Below the pieces are notes generated by a model that saw nothing but the letters and a program-made list of their open reading frames with translations, ran no database searches and was not told the DNA's origin. Below are positions 7,985 to 14,819 of a stretch of 24,245 nucleotides of DNA, one piece after another; the first letter of the stretch is position 1, and every line of letters starts with the position of its first letter. Both the position numbers and the translations under genes were made by a program. Source of the stretch: Rhodospirillales bacterium (GTDB lineage: Bacteria; Pseudomonadota; Alphaproteobacteria; UBA9219); contig JAATFY010000182.1 in the NCBI GenBank assembly GCA_015654915.1, forward strand, positions 1 to 24,245. The letters run 5' to 3'.

Positions 7985-8287
7985 ATGATTGGCAGGTCAC
8001 ACAATGAAAACCACGCGCCGATGTCGGTGGTTTCCGTCCTTACCTCCGAGAGCTGGATGCAAAATCGCAATGACGACAAAGCCGCCGCGACGGTTTCGGC
8101 GAACGAACTGACATCGCTCAGCGCCCTGATCGCTTATGTCGCGTATAATTCCGGCGAGCATGAATTCCGCGTCGAGCGCCGCCTTGCCGATCGTTTCAAT
8201 ATCCAGAACGTCAGCCGTCTGCCGGCGGCTCTGTTTGACACCGCGATCCGTTATCTTGTCGACGGTATGGCGCAGGCTGCGGCTTAA
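7985..8287 (+). CDS. Small protein of the paired module (copy B)
   Basis: This 100-residue protein has a polar N-terminal 40 residues and a C-terminal helical domain (42-94: LTSLSALIAYVAYNSG, then RLADRFNIQNVSRLP and FDTAIRYLVDG). That domain aligns without gaps with the small protein at 5292-5633. The FNIQNVSRLP...FDTAIRYL ending resembles ORF6C-type domains of phage regulators, which is tentative. No enzyme motif or membrane helix is visible. A strong AGGAGG lies seven bases before the ATG. The gene is divergent from regulator B and convergent with the acyltransferase gene; the two stop codons overlap within TTAA at 8284-8287. Confidence 0.75.
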   Translation: MIGRSHNENHAPMSVVSVLTSESWMQNRNDDKAAATVSANELTSLSALIAYVAYNSGEHEFRVERRLADRFNIQNVSRLPAALFDTAIRYLVDGMAQAAA

Positions 8288-9399
8288 ACGCCATTCATCT
8301 TTTTTATGATGAATTTGCCTATATTGATGCACGGCTTCTCTATCAAATTAAACATTACATAGCCCGCTAAAAGGGTTGTTGGGCATGCGATAGCGAACCA
8401 AACAAAAAATCTCACTTCACCCCATGATTGATTAAGGTGCAGTCCATTGAATATCCAAATCTTTATAGGATCAAGATAGGTTAGAATAAGAGCGTGGCAT
8501 AGATATATCGAGTAACAGTAAACTCCATACTTTCCCAGAACCCGATTTCTAGTTATCTTGCCAAAAAAGGATTTCTCAGAAAATGACGCAATAAACATAA
8601 CGGCCAGAGCTGCTGTTGCCAGAATGAGATTTGAAGTCAGGAAAAGACCAAGGATTATGAAGGCCAATACATCCAACAAAACAAGAACGGTCCGACTTTC
8701 CAGAATGCCGGTTTTAAACGCAGGGTGGATGCTCCAGTAATATAAAATGATCCCGACCCCGAAACAAAACCAGTGATGAAGCGGAAAGACAAAAGAATTT
8801 TCGGCGGGAACATTCAGACGCGGCGCGGCATAATTCCAGAAGAAGGCCAATCCCAGTGTCATAATGCCAAACCATGTGGCTTTTGATAGATTTGTTACGT
8901 AACAAAAAACGAGCGGCAAAAATAAGTAGAATGTCTCTTCCACAAAAATTGACCAGCCCATGGGGAACAGTTCCGCCTGCGCCCTGTTGCGGTGAATCAT
9001 AAATCCGAAATAGAGAAAGTAATCGGGGAGGCTGCTTGCCACCGTTCGATGGGCCATCAGCATATAAATGGCGTTTATCAGCCACCAGAACGGCAGGATG
9101 CGAAAGGCGCGTCGAAGATAAAATGAAATCGTCGGTTTTTTGTCGATCGTAAAGCGAATTTTCGAGGACGCGAATAACGTAAATGCGCTGATCATAAAGA
9201 ACAACTGCACCCCACGCGCGCCCGCATTTATAAAGCGCTCAATAAAATGAAAGTGAAAAAGATCGGCTGCCTCATCTCGGCAAAATGCCGCCGTATGGAC
9301 GGCGACAACCATGAGGATCGCAATACCGCGCAAGCCGTCGATATACGGACGATGGAGGCTGTTTTCTGTTGCCGTAAACTGCTGGTTATCAGTGAGCAG
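8284..9399 (-). CDS. Acyltransferase family 3 (OafA/YrhL-like) membrane protein
   Basis: This integral membrane protein of about 371 residues belongs to the acyltransferase-3 family, which transfers O-acetyl or similar groups to envelope or exported glycans. The N-terminal signature RPYIDGLRGIAILMVVAVH contains the conserved family His, and ARGVQLFFMISAFTLFAS follows. Roughly ten hydrophobic helices continue to the C-terminus. The start is a problem. The frame opens after a TGA at 9424-9426, and no ATG, GTG or TTG precedes the signature. A CTG at 9399 has GGGGAA six bases upstream; the next option, TTG at 9333, would cut off RPYIDG. The gene is AT-rich compared with its neighbours, which suggests transfer. 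Its 5' region may have been altered by the structured element at 9402-9680. Confidence 0.8.
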   Translation of the reverse strand: MLTDNQQFTATENSLHRPYIDGLRGIAILMVVAVHTAAFCRDEAADLFHFHFIERFINAGARGVQLFFMISAFTLFASSKIRFTIDKKPTISFYLRRAFRILPFWWLINAIYMLMAHRTVASSLPDYFLYFGFMIHRNRAQAELFPMGWSIFVEETFYLFLPLVFCYVTNLSKATWFGIMTLGLAFFWNYAAPRLNVPAENSFVFPLHHWFCFGVGIILYYWSIHPAFKTGILESRTVLVLLDVLAFIILGLFLTSNLILATAALAVMFIASFSEKSFFGKITRNRVLGKYGVYCYSIYLCHALILTYLDPIKIWIFNGLHLNQSWGEVRFFVWFAIACPTTLLAGYVMFNLIEKPCINIGKFIIKKMNGV

Positions 9400-9401
9400 A
9401 G

Positions 9402-9680
9402 AACTTCCCCGGTGACCAAGAAGTCAACCAGAAGGGTTTCACCCTCTGGTGATCGGGGAGTTGATAAACCTGCTGTAACAGAGGTCGCGTAAGCCTTTGG
9501 CCTTTCGGCTTGGACATACACTTACGCCTCCCCGACCATAGTCGAGGAGTGCGAAACGGTCACACAAACCGGTTACAGCAGGGGTTATCACGCCCCGAAG
9601 ACAGGAAAGTCCTGCCTCTGCCACACAGGATGCTGGCAAAGGAACGGAAGGTCAACGGAGAAAATAGTGAGGGTTTTCTC
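9402..9680. other. Highly structured non-coding region (candidate RNA or leader)
   Basis: No gene fits here, but complementary arms are dense. A long stem pairs 9462-9479 with 9572-9590 (11 contiguous pairs CCTGCTGTAAC/GTTACAGCAGG, then TGATAA/TTATCA). Inside it are GCGTAAG/CTTACGC (9487-9493, 9521-9527), CTCC-C-CGAC-CATA-GTCG-A-GGAG (9528-9549) and CGGT/ACCG (9557-9571). Flanking stems are 9402-9410 with 9455-9462, ACCAG-A-AGGGT-TTC-ACCCT-CTGGT (9427-9450), CAGGA-AAG-TCCTG (9602-9614), GCCA/TGGC (9620-9637) and GAGAAAA/TTTTCTC (9658-9680). On the minus strand it would be the leader of the acyltransferase. I could not match it to a known RNA family. Confidence 0.5.
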
Positions 9681-9688
9681 GTCTGATA

Positions 9689-9716
9689 GTCCGCCTTCGC
9701 CAAGGCTTCGGCGGAC
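9689..9716. repeat. REP-like hairpin
   Basis: GTCCGCC (9689-9695) and GGCGGAC (9710-9716) form a seven-base-pair stem around TTCGCCAAGGCTTC. It resembles other interspersed hairpins of the window. No T-run follows on either side. Confidence 0.6.
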
Positions 9717-9756
9717 ATAAGATTTGCTAATTCGCTGCGCTCATAAGCAAACCTAA

Positions 9757-9880
9757 TGGAGCGGGTGAAGGGCTTGCCGCGAAGGCGGCAAGTTAAGGTG
9801 CGGTTGTGCGTGGAGCGGGTGAAGGGCTTGCCGCGAAGGCGGCAAGTTAAGGTGCGGTTGTGCGTGGAGCGGGTGAAGGG
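9757..9880. repeat. Two 54-bp tandem repeats plus partial copy, carrying the tRNA-Gly 3' end
   Basis: Unit 1 (9757-9810) and unit 2 (9811-9864) look identical. Each begins with TGGAGCGGGTGAAGGG, the complement of the last 16 bases of the tRNA-Gly gene (CCA included). Each then carries the perfect hairpin CTTGCCGC-GAAG-GCGGCAAG (9773-9792, 9827-9846) and ends GTTGTGCG. The third, partial copy (9865-9880) is the tRNA 3' end itself. Repeated tRNA 3' ends are typical of integration scars; a slippage duplication seeded by the tRNA end is the alternative. Confidence 0.85.
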
Positions 9881-9938
9881 AATCGAACCCTCGTCGTAAG
9901 CTTGGGAAGCTTCTGCTCTACCATTGAGCTACACCCGC
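9865..9938 (-). tRNA. tRNA-Gly (anticodon CCC)
   Basis: The 74-base minus-strand gene encodes its own CCA (9865-9867). The acceptor arm GCGGGTG pairs with CACCCGC, the D arm is GCTCAATGGTAGAGC, the anticodon loop TTCCCAA gives anticodon CCC, and the T arm contains GGTTCGATTCC. It reads GGG codons. Downstream, the 3' end is repeated twice in tandem. Confidence 0.95.
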
Positions 9939-9990
9939 TTATAGCTGCTAGTCCTTAGTTGCCAGCGGTTAGCTGATCAATAATTTAAAT

Positions 9991-10025
9991 CGCTAACAAC
10001 TAACCGCTAACAACTAGCAACTAAC
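9991..10025. repeat. Tandem 14-bp repeat upstream of tRNA-Gly
   Basis: CGCTAACAACTAAC (9991-10004) is followed by CGCTAACAACTAGC (10005-10018) and a half copy AACTAAC (10019-10025). Inverted relatives (TTAGTTGCCAGCGGTTAGC) lie at about 9956-9973, so the block can also fold. It lies between divergent tRNA-Gly and apaG. Confidence 0.6.
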
Positions 10026-10040
10026 CCCTCTTTCGGCTAG

Positions 10041-10070
10041 ACTGTTCCCGTTTCCCCAAGGAGGAACAGT
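10041..10070 (+). promoter_or_regulatory. Hairpin enclosing the apaG ribosome site and start
   Basis: ACTGTTCC (10041-10048) and GGAACAGT (10063-10070) are perfectly complementary. The right arm covers the end of the AAGGAGG site (10058-10064) and the first two bases of the GTG start (10069-10071). In the mRNA this could hide the ribosome site, in the manner of a translational switch or RNA thermometer. That role is inferred. Confidence 0.45.
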
Positions 10071-10476
10071 GCAGAAACCCCTGAAATACATTGCTACGAC
10101 GCGCCAGATTCGCGTTACCGTCCGCCCGTCCTATCTCGACGACCAGTCCGCGCCGAACGACAATCATTTCGTCTGGGCCTACCACGTCACCATCGAAAAT
10201 CTGGGGCAGGAGACGGTGCAATTGCGCAGCCGCCACTGGCGCATCACCGACGCGCGCGGCGAATTGCACGAAGTGCGCGGCCCCGGCGTGATCGGCGAGC
10301 AACCTGTATTGGAGCCCGGCGACATGTTCGATTATACCAGCGGCACGCCGCTGGCCACGCCCTCCGGCATCATGACCGGTTCCTACCAGATGGAAAACGA
10401 ACGCGGCGAAACGTTCGATATCGAAATTCCCGGTTTCTCGCTCGACAGCCCCTATCAACTTATACGACTGCACTAA
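10069..10476 (+). CDS. apaG: ApaG protein
   Basis: The 135-residue protein is a single ApaG (DUF525) domain with a fibronectin-III-like fold. Conserved segments are RQIRVTVRPSYLDDQS, FVWAYHVTIENLG, LRSRHWRITDARG, EVRGPGVIGEQPVLEPG and F.YTSGTPLATPSGIMTGSYQM. It has been linked to cobalt and magnesium resistance in enterobacteria, but its biochemical role is unclear. The start is GTG at 10069 with a strong AAGGAGG (10058-10064) five bases upstream. The next gene's ATG follows its stop by one base, so the two are one operon. Confidence 0.93.
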   Translation: MQKPLKYIATTRQIRVTVRPSYLDDQSAPNDNHFVWAYHVTIENLGQETVQLRSRHWRITDARGELHEVRGPGVIGEQPVLEPGDMFDYTSGTPLATPSGIMTGSYQMENERGETFDIEIPGFSLDSPYQLIRLH

Positions 10477-10477
10477 A

Positions 10478-11362
10478 ATGATACGCGCCGTCACATATGC
10501 GGGGCTGGAGCCCGGCCCGAAATTCCTCGTTATCGGCGCCATTCACGGCAACGAAAAATGCGGCACCGTCGGCTGCAATCGCGTGATGGCGGAAATCGAC
10601 TCCGGCCAGCTGCAGATCACGCGCGGGCAGGTGACTTTCGTGCCGATCGGCAATCCGCGCGCCTACGATCAGGACAAGCGCTATACCGAGCGCAATCTCA
10701 ACCGCTATCTGGTGCCGATGGCGAAGCCGGATTGTTACGAAGCGCAACTCGGCAACATCCTGTGCCCTATGCTGGAAGCGTGCGACGTGCATCTGGCGAT
10801 CCATTCCTATACGGTCGGCGGCGAGCCGTTCATTTTCGTCTCGCCGACGGATGCCAAGGAACAAGCCTTCGCCGCCAGCCTCGGCCCGCATACGTTATTG
10901 ACCGGCTGGGAAGAAGCCTATGCCGCGACCGGCCGGAAGAAAGCCGCCAAGGAAAAGGACGAAGAATCGACGGGCTCCATCGAATACGCGCGCCGTTTCG
11001 GCGCCATGGCGGTGAATATCGAATGCGGCCAGCACAAGGACCCGAACGCGCCTGAGGTTGCCTACCGCGCCATCCGCAACGCGCTGCGTTACCTCGAAAT
11101 GACGCCGGAGCCGAAGCCGGAGCCCGCGCATCTGACCGCGCCGCGCCTTGTGACGGTGACACATGTATTTTATCGCGACGATATGGGCAAATTCCCGAAA
11201 TCATGGAAACATCTGGAGCCGGTCGGCAAGGGGCAGGCGATGGCGCACCGTGAAAGCGGCGAAACCGTCATGGCGCTTGATAGCGGCTACATCATCATGC
11301 CGAAGGAAGACTGTCCGGTCGGCGAGGAGTGGTTTTATTTCGGGGTGGAGAAGCAGGCGTAA
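10478..11362 (+). CDS. Succinylglutamate desuccinylase/aspartoacylase family protein
   Basis: The 294-residue zinc-dependent amidohydrolase resembles the M14-like AstE/AspA family. The first two zinc ligands appear in GAIHGNEKCG (H23, E26) and the third in VHLAIHSYT (H109), with the substrate-binding ERNLNR at 71-76. The C-terminal part (THVFYRDDMGKFPKSW through GWIIMP-like SGYIIMPKED) matches the beta domain of the family. The likely reaction is cleavage of an N-acyl or amide bond, but the substrate is not deducible. The gene is in operon with apaG. A pair of REP-like hairpins follows before the convergent polA. Confidence 0.85.
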   Translation: MIRAVTYAGLEPGPKFLVIGAIHGNEKCGTVGCNRVMAEIDSGQLQITRGQVTFVPIGNPRAYDQDKRYTERNLNRYLVPMAKPDCYEAQLGNILCPMLEACDVHLAIHSYTVGGEPFIFVSPTDAKEQAFAASLGPHTLLTGWEEAYAATGRKKAAKEKDEESTGSIEYARRFGAMAVNIECGQHKDPNAPEVAYRAIRNALRYLEMTPEPKPEPAHLTAPRLVTVTHVFYRDDMGKFPKSWKHLEPVGKGQAMAHRESGETVMALDSGYIIMPKEDCPVGEEWFYFGVEKQA

Positions 11363-11370
11363 AAATAAGC

Positions 11371-11516
11371 GTCATCCCGGCGAAGGCCGGGATCCAGCCG
11401 GTCTTTCGATTATAACTGATCTCGACAAGGCGGCAAAAACCGGCCCCTGACGGCCTTGTCAAATACGATGCGGCGGATAGTTCAACTGGGCCCCGGCCTT
11501 CGCCGGGGCGACGTTG
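11371..11516. repeat. Inverted pair of REP-like hairpins between convergent genes
   Basis: The first hairpin is ATCCCGGC-GAAG-GCCGGGAT (11374-11393), the second CCCCGGC-CTTC-GCCGGGG (11491-11508). The loops are complementary in sequence, so they are opposed copies of one element. TTGTTTTTT follows the second on the plus strand. The pair may stop transcription from both sides between the aspartoacylase-family gene and polA. Confidence 0.7.
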
Positions 11517-11520
11517 TTTT

Positions 11521-14370
11521 TTAATGCGCCGCCGCCCAGTTAAGGGCATGGCCGGCCTCGGCGATGATCGGCACTTTCAGTTTCACGGCGGGCAGCGGCG
11601 CGTCCTGCATCACCTGTTTCACCAGCTTCTCGGTCGCTTCCAGTTCTTTCTTCGGCACTTCGAACACCAGCTCGTCATGCACTTGCAAAAGTAACCGTGC
11701 GCCGAGCTTGGCCTCAAGCAAAGCCGGGCCCACGCGGATCATCGCGCGTTTCATGATGTCGGCGGCTGTTCCCTGCAGCGGCGCGTTGATGGCGGCGCGC
11801 TCGGCCCCCATGCGGCGGCCATGCATTTTATCGTTGATGCCATTGATGTAAACGCGCCGGCCGAACAGGGTTTCGACGTAGCCGTTCGTATGCGCGAACG
11901 CCTTGGTCGATTCCATCCAGTCGCGCAATTCATGAAAGCGGTCGAGATACTGACGGATAAATTCATTCGCCTCGCCCGCCGAAATGCCGATCTGTTTCGC
12001 AAGCCCGAAGCCGCTGATGCCGTAGATGATGCCGAAATTGATCGCTTTCGCCGCGCGGCGCTTGTCGGGTGTGATGTCTTTCAACGGCACGCCCAGCACC
12101 TGGCTGGCGGTAAGGGCGTGAATATCGACGCCGTCATGGAAGGCCTGAATAAGGGCCTTGATGTCGGCGACTTCGGCGGCGAGCCGCAATTCGATCTGCG
12201 AATAATCGACCGAGAGCAATTCATAGCCTTCGTCGGCGATGAAAGCCTGACGGATGGCGCGGCCGTCTTCGGTGCGGATGGGAATATTCTGCAAATTCGG
12301 GTCGGTGGATGATAAACGCCCCGTCGCCGCGCCCACGAGGGAAAACGACGTATGCACGCGGCCGGTTTTGGGATCGATCTGTTCCGGCAGCGCGTCGGTA
12401 TAGGTCGATTTCAACTTCGCCACGCCGCGCCAGTCGAGCACTTTGGCGACGATGGGATGGGCCTCGGCGAGATCCTCCAGCACGTCGACGGCGGTGGAAT
12501 AAGCGCCGGTCTTGCCCTTGCTGCCGCCGGGTAAATTCATTTCGCCGAACAACACGTCGCCAAGCTGCTTGGGCGATCCGACATTGAACGGATGGCCAGC
12601 CAGCTTGTGGATTTCCTCTTCCAGTTTCTGCAGGCGCTTGGCAAAGCCGCCGCTTTGCTTTTTCAGCACTTCCGGATCGATACGGATACCGGTGCGCTCC
12701 ATTTCGGCGACGACCGGAACCAGAGGCCGCTCGATGCGCTCATAAACGCGCGTCACATGCTGCTGCGCGATCTGCGGTTTCAGAAGGTGCCAGAGCCGCA
12801 GCGTGAAATCGGCGTCCTCGGCGGCATAGTTGGTGGCCTGTTCCAGCGGCACGCGGTCGAAGGTGATGCGGCTTTTGCCGCTGCCGGTGACATCGTTATA
12901 GGAAATCATCTTGTGCTTGAAATGCAGCTCGGCGAGTTCATCGAGTCCGTGGCCGTGAAGACCGGCGGCAAGAACATAGGACAGCAACATGGTGTCGTCA
13001 TAGGGTTCAATGACCAGACCATGTTGGCCCAGCACTTGCGAATCGTATTTCAGATTGTGCCCGATCTTCAGCACGGCCGGATCGGCCAGCAGCGCCTGCA
13101 AAGCTTCCACAATTACCGGAAGTTTTATCTGCTTCGGCGCTTTCGCGGCATCGAAGGAAAAACCGCCGTCCGATGGCGTGGCGTTCGGGTCGATATGATT
13201 GACCGGAATATAGCAAGCCTTGCCGGGCTCGATGGCGAGGGAAATGCCGACCAGTTTCGCGGTGCTTGCGGTAAGGGAATCGGTTTCGGTATCGATCGCC
13301 ATGTGCCCTTTGGCGCGCGCGGCTTCCACCCATCCTTTCAGCCGCGCGATGTCCTGTACCAGTTCGTAATCCTGCTTGGCGTGCGCGAGTTTATCGGCAT
13401 GCGGCGCGTCGCCGCTTTCCGGCACGGCGTCCAGCATTTTTTCGGCAAGCGGTGTGGGTGCCGTTTCCTGTGCAGGCGCTTCGGTACTGCCGATATTCAT
13501 GCGCGCCAGCAGCGAACGGAAACCTTGCTGCTGCAAGAATGCGCCAAGTTCGGTTTTGTGATCAAACCGCGCCTTAAGCTCGCCTACCGGCACCGGCAGC
13601 GGCGCGTTATCATCGAGAAGCACGAGCTTTTTCGAGATGCGTGCTTTTTCGGCGTTTTCCACCAAGGCCTCGCGGCGTTTCGGCTGCTTGATTTCGCCCG
13701 CGCGTTTTAAAAGCGTTTCGAGGTCGCCGTAGAGATTGATCAGTTCCGCCGCCGTTTTCACGCCGATGCCGGGGACGCCCGGCACATTGTCGGTGCTGTC
13801 GCCCGCCAGCGCCTGCACATCCACCACTTTATCTGGCGTGACGCCGAATTTATTCATCACCTCAAGGGCGCCGATGGGAACCGATTTCAGCGGGTCGAAC
13901 ATCTCGACGCCCGGGCGGATCAGCTGCATCAAATCCTTGTCGCTTGAGACAATTCGCACATTCTGTTTTTTGGCGACGGCGGCCTTGGCATAGGCGGCGA
14001 TCAGATCGTCGGCCTCGTAATTCGCCGCTTCGATAGCGGGAATGCCGAAGGCGCGCGTCGCGTCGCGGATCAGGGCGAATTGCGGAATAAGTTCCGGGGG
14101 AGGCGGCGGGCGGTGCGCCTTGTAATCGGGATAAATATCGTTGCGGAAGGTTTTGCGGGCGGCGTCGAAAATCACGGCGATATGCTCGGCCTTCAATTCG
14201 CCCATCAGCTTGTGCAACATGTTGCAGAAGCCTAGGACCGCTCCGATATGCGTGCCGTCGGCGCGCGTCAGGTCGGGCAGGGCGTGGAAGGCGCGGAAAA
14301 TGAATCCGGAACCGTCGATCAGGTAAAGCGTGTTGGGCGTCGTGCTGGCGGAACTCATGCAACTATCCAT
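11521..14370 (-). CDS. polA: DNA polymerase I
   Basis: The 949-residue protein has all three domains. The 5'-3' nuclease spans about 14-290 (YLIDGSGFIFRAFHA, YEADDLIAAYA at 118-128, SSDKDLMQL, GDSTDNVPGVPGIG). The 3'-5' proofreading domain spans about 330-535, with the exonuclease residues present: D360/E362 in IDTETDSL, D443 in HNLKYDSQ, Y515/D519 in YAAEDADFTLRL. The polymerase domain is about 545-949, with motif A VDYSQIELR (D722), the O-helix RRAAKAINFGIIYG and motif C LLQVHDELVFEVP. It fills gaps and removes Okazaki RNA primers. The start may be 14370 or the ATG at 14358. A REP-like sequence (GTCATTCCGGCC) ends directly at the start and supplies a weak GGAATGA ribosome site. Confidence 0.96.
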   Translation of the reverse strand: MDSCMSSASTTPNTLYLIDGSGFIFRAFHALPDLTRADGTHIGAVLGFCNMLHKLMGELKAEHIAVIFDAARKTFRNDIYPDYKAHRPPPPPELIPQFALIRDATRAFGIPAIEAANYEADDLIAAYAKAAVAKKQNVRIVSSDKDLMQLIRPGVEMFDPLKSVPIGALEVMNKFGVTPDKVVDVQALAGDSTDNVPGVPGIGVKTAAELINLYGDLETLLKRAGEIKQPKRREALVENAEKARISKKLVLLDDNAPLPVPVGELKARFDHKTELGAFLQQQGFRSLLARMNIGSTEAPAQETAPTPLAEKMLDAVPESGDAPHADKLAHAKQDYELVQDIARLKGWVEAARAKGHMAIDTETDSLTASTAKLVGISLAIEPGKACYIPVNHIDPNATPSDGGFSFDAAKAPKQIKLPVIVEALQALLADPAVLKIGHNLKYDSQVLGQHGLVIEPYDDTMLLSYVLAAGLHGHGLDELAELHFKHKMISYNDVTGSGKSRITFDRVPLEQATNYAAEDADFTLRLWHLLKPQIAQQHVTRVYERIERPLVPVVAEMERTGIRIDPEVLKKQSGGFAKRLQKLEEEIHKLAGHPFNVGSPKQLGDVLFGEMNLPGGSKGKTGAYSTAVDVLEDLAEAHPIVAKVLDWRGVAKLKSTYTDALPEQIDPKTGRVHTSFSLVGAATGRLSSTDPNLQNIPIRTEDGRAIRQAFIADEGYELLSVDYSQIELRLAAEVADIKALIQAFHDGVDIHALTASQVLGVPLKDITPDKRRAAKAINFGIIYGISGFGLAKQIGISAGEANEFIRQYLDRFHELRDWMESTKAFAHTNGYVETLFGRRVYINGINDKMHGRRMGAERAAINAPLQGTAADIMKRAMIRVGPALLEAKLGARLLLQVHDELVFEVPKKELEATEKLVKQVMQDAPLPAVKLKVPIIAEAGHALNWAAAH

Positions 14371-14549
14371 TCGTCATTCCGGCCAAGTGGCGAAAGCAGT
14401 GAGCCACGCGAGCCGGCTTGCTGCGTAGGCAGCAAGCGAGTTGAAGTTAACTCAATGCTTCGCATCGAGCCCGTTTGGTTTGTTTTTGTACAGAACAGAA
14501 AACGGGATGCCCGCTTTCGCGGGCATGACGGGGAAAGATAAGGCTGGCT
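14371..14549. repeat. REP-like hairpin cluster upstream of polA
   Basis: The stretch starts with the REP-like GTCATTCCGGCC. Further hairpins are GTGGC/GCCAC (about 14388-14407), CTTGCTGC-GTAG-GCAGCAAG (14417-14436), GAGTT/AACTC (about 14438-14453), ATGC-TTC-GCAT (about 14456-14466) and ATGCCCGC-TTTC-GCGGGCAT (14507-14526). Read leftwards, the last is followed by CCCGTTTTCT and could end transcription of the zinc-finger gene at 14550. Confidence 0.6.
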
Positions 14550-14753
14550 CTAATGACCCGCACGGCGCGCGTCGGCATTCGCGGCCAGGACAAAATGCCG
14601 GTCGCAATAAGGACAGTCGACGAAGCCGTCCCTGTTCATGATCAGAAACACGCGCGGATGGCCGAGACTGCCGGGGGCCGCGGCCGTCGTCCCGTCGCAA
14701 TAAAGCTCGGTCGTATCGACAAGAATGGTTTCGGGCGGCATTGGTGCGGGCAT
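14550..14753 (-). CDS. Zinc-finger domain protein (NDUFS6/zf-CHCC type)
   Basis: The 67-residue protein contains the pattern LYCDG...GSLGHPRVFLIM.RDGFVDCPYCDRHFVL. The Cys, His and two further Cys residues match the small zinc-finger family related to the complex I accessory subunit NDUFS6, which is common in alphaproteobacteria. Its role in bacteria is not settled; an accessory role with respiratory complex I is possible by homology only. The ATG at 14753 is preferred to the in-frame GTG at 14768 because the conserved PETI.V motif follows closely. No clear ribosome site is seen. It lies 179 bases upstream of polA on the same strand, separated by hairpins. Confidence 0.85.
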   Translation of the reverse strand: MPAPMPPETILVDTTELYCDGTTAAAPGSLGHPRVFLIMNRDGFVDCPYCDRHFVLAANADARRAGH

Positions 14754-14819
14754 GCGGTTTTCTAGCACAGATTTTCGTCCTGCAATCCAGATTTTTGCGG
14801 CGGTGGAAAGCCCGTTAAA

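Noticed and set aside
9600..9640. RNase P RNA-like AGGAAAGTCC
   Set aside because: The first bases resemble the conserved GAGGAAAGTCC box, but the other conserved regions of RNase P RNA (ACAGAA box, GGGTGAAA...GCGGTAAGAGCGCACCG) are absent nearby, and here the box is a small self-complementary hairpin.
9402..9680. tmRNA, 4.5S RNA or cobalamin riboswitch in the folded region
   Set aside because: I looked for a tag frame ending in LAA, for the SRP apical loop, and for the GCCACTG...GGGAAGG and AGGAGACCTGCC boxes in order. None was present.
9757..9880. CRISPR-like array
   Set aside because: There are only two directly adjacent 54-bp units with no unique spacers; they are tandem repeats derived from a tRNA end.
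12592..13710. Plus-strand open frame (372 codons) inside polA
   Set aside because: It is antisense to the conserved exonuclease and polymerase domains of polA and shows no protein family features.
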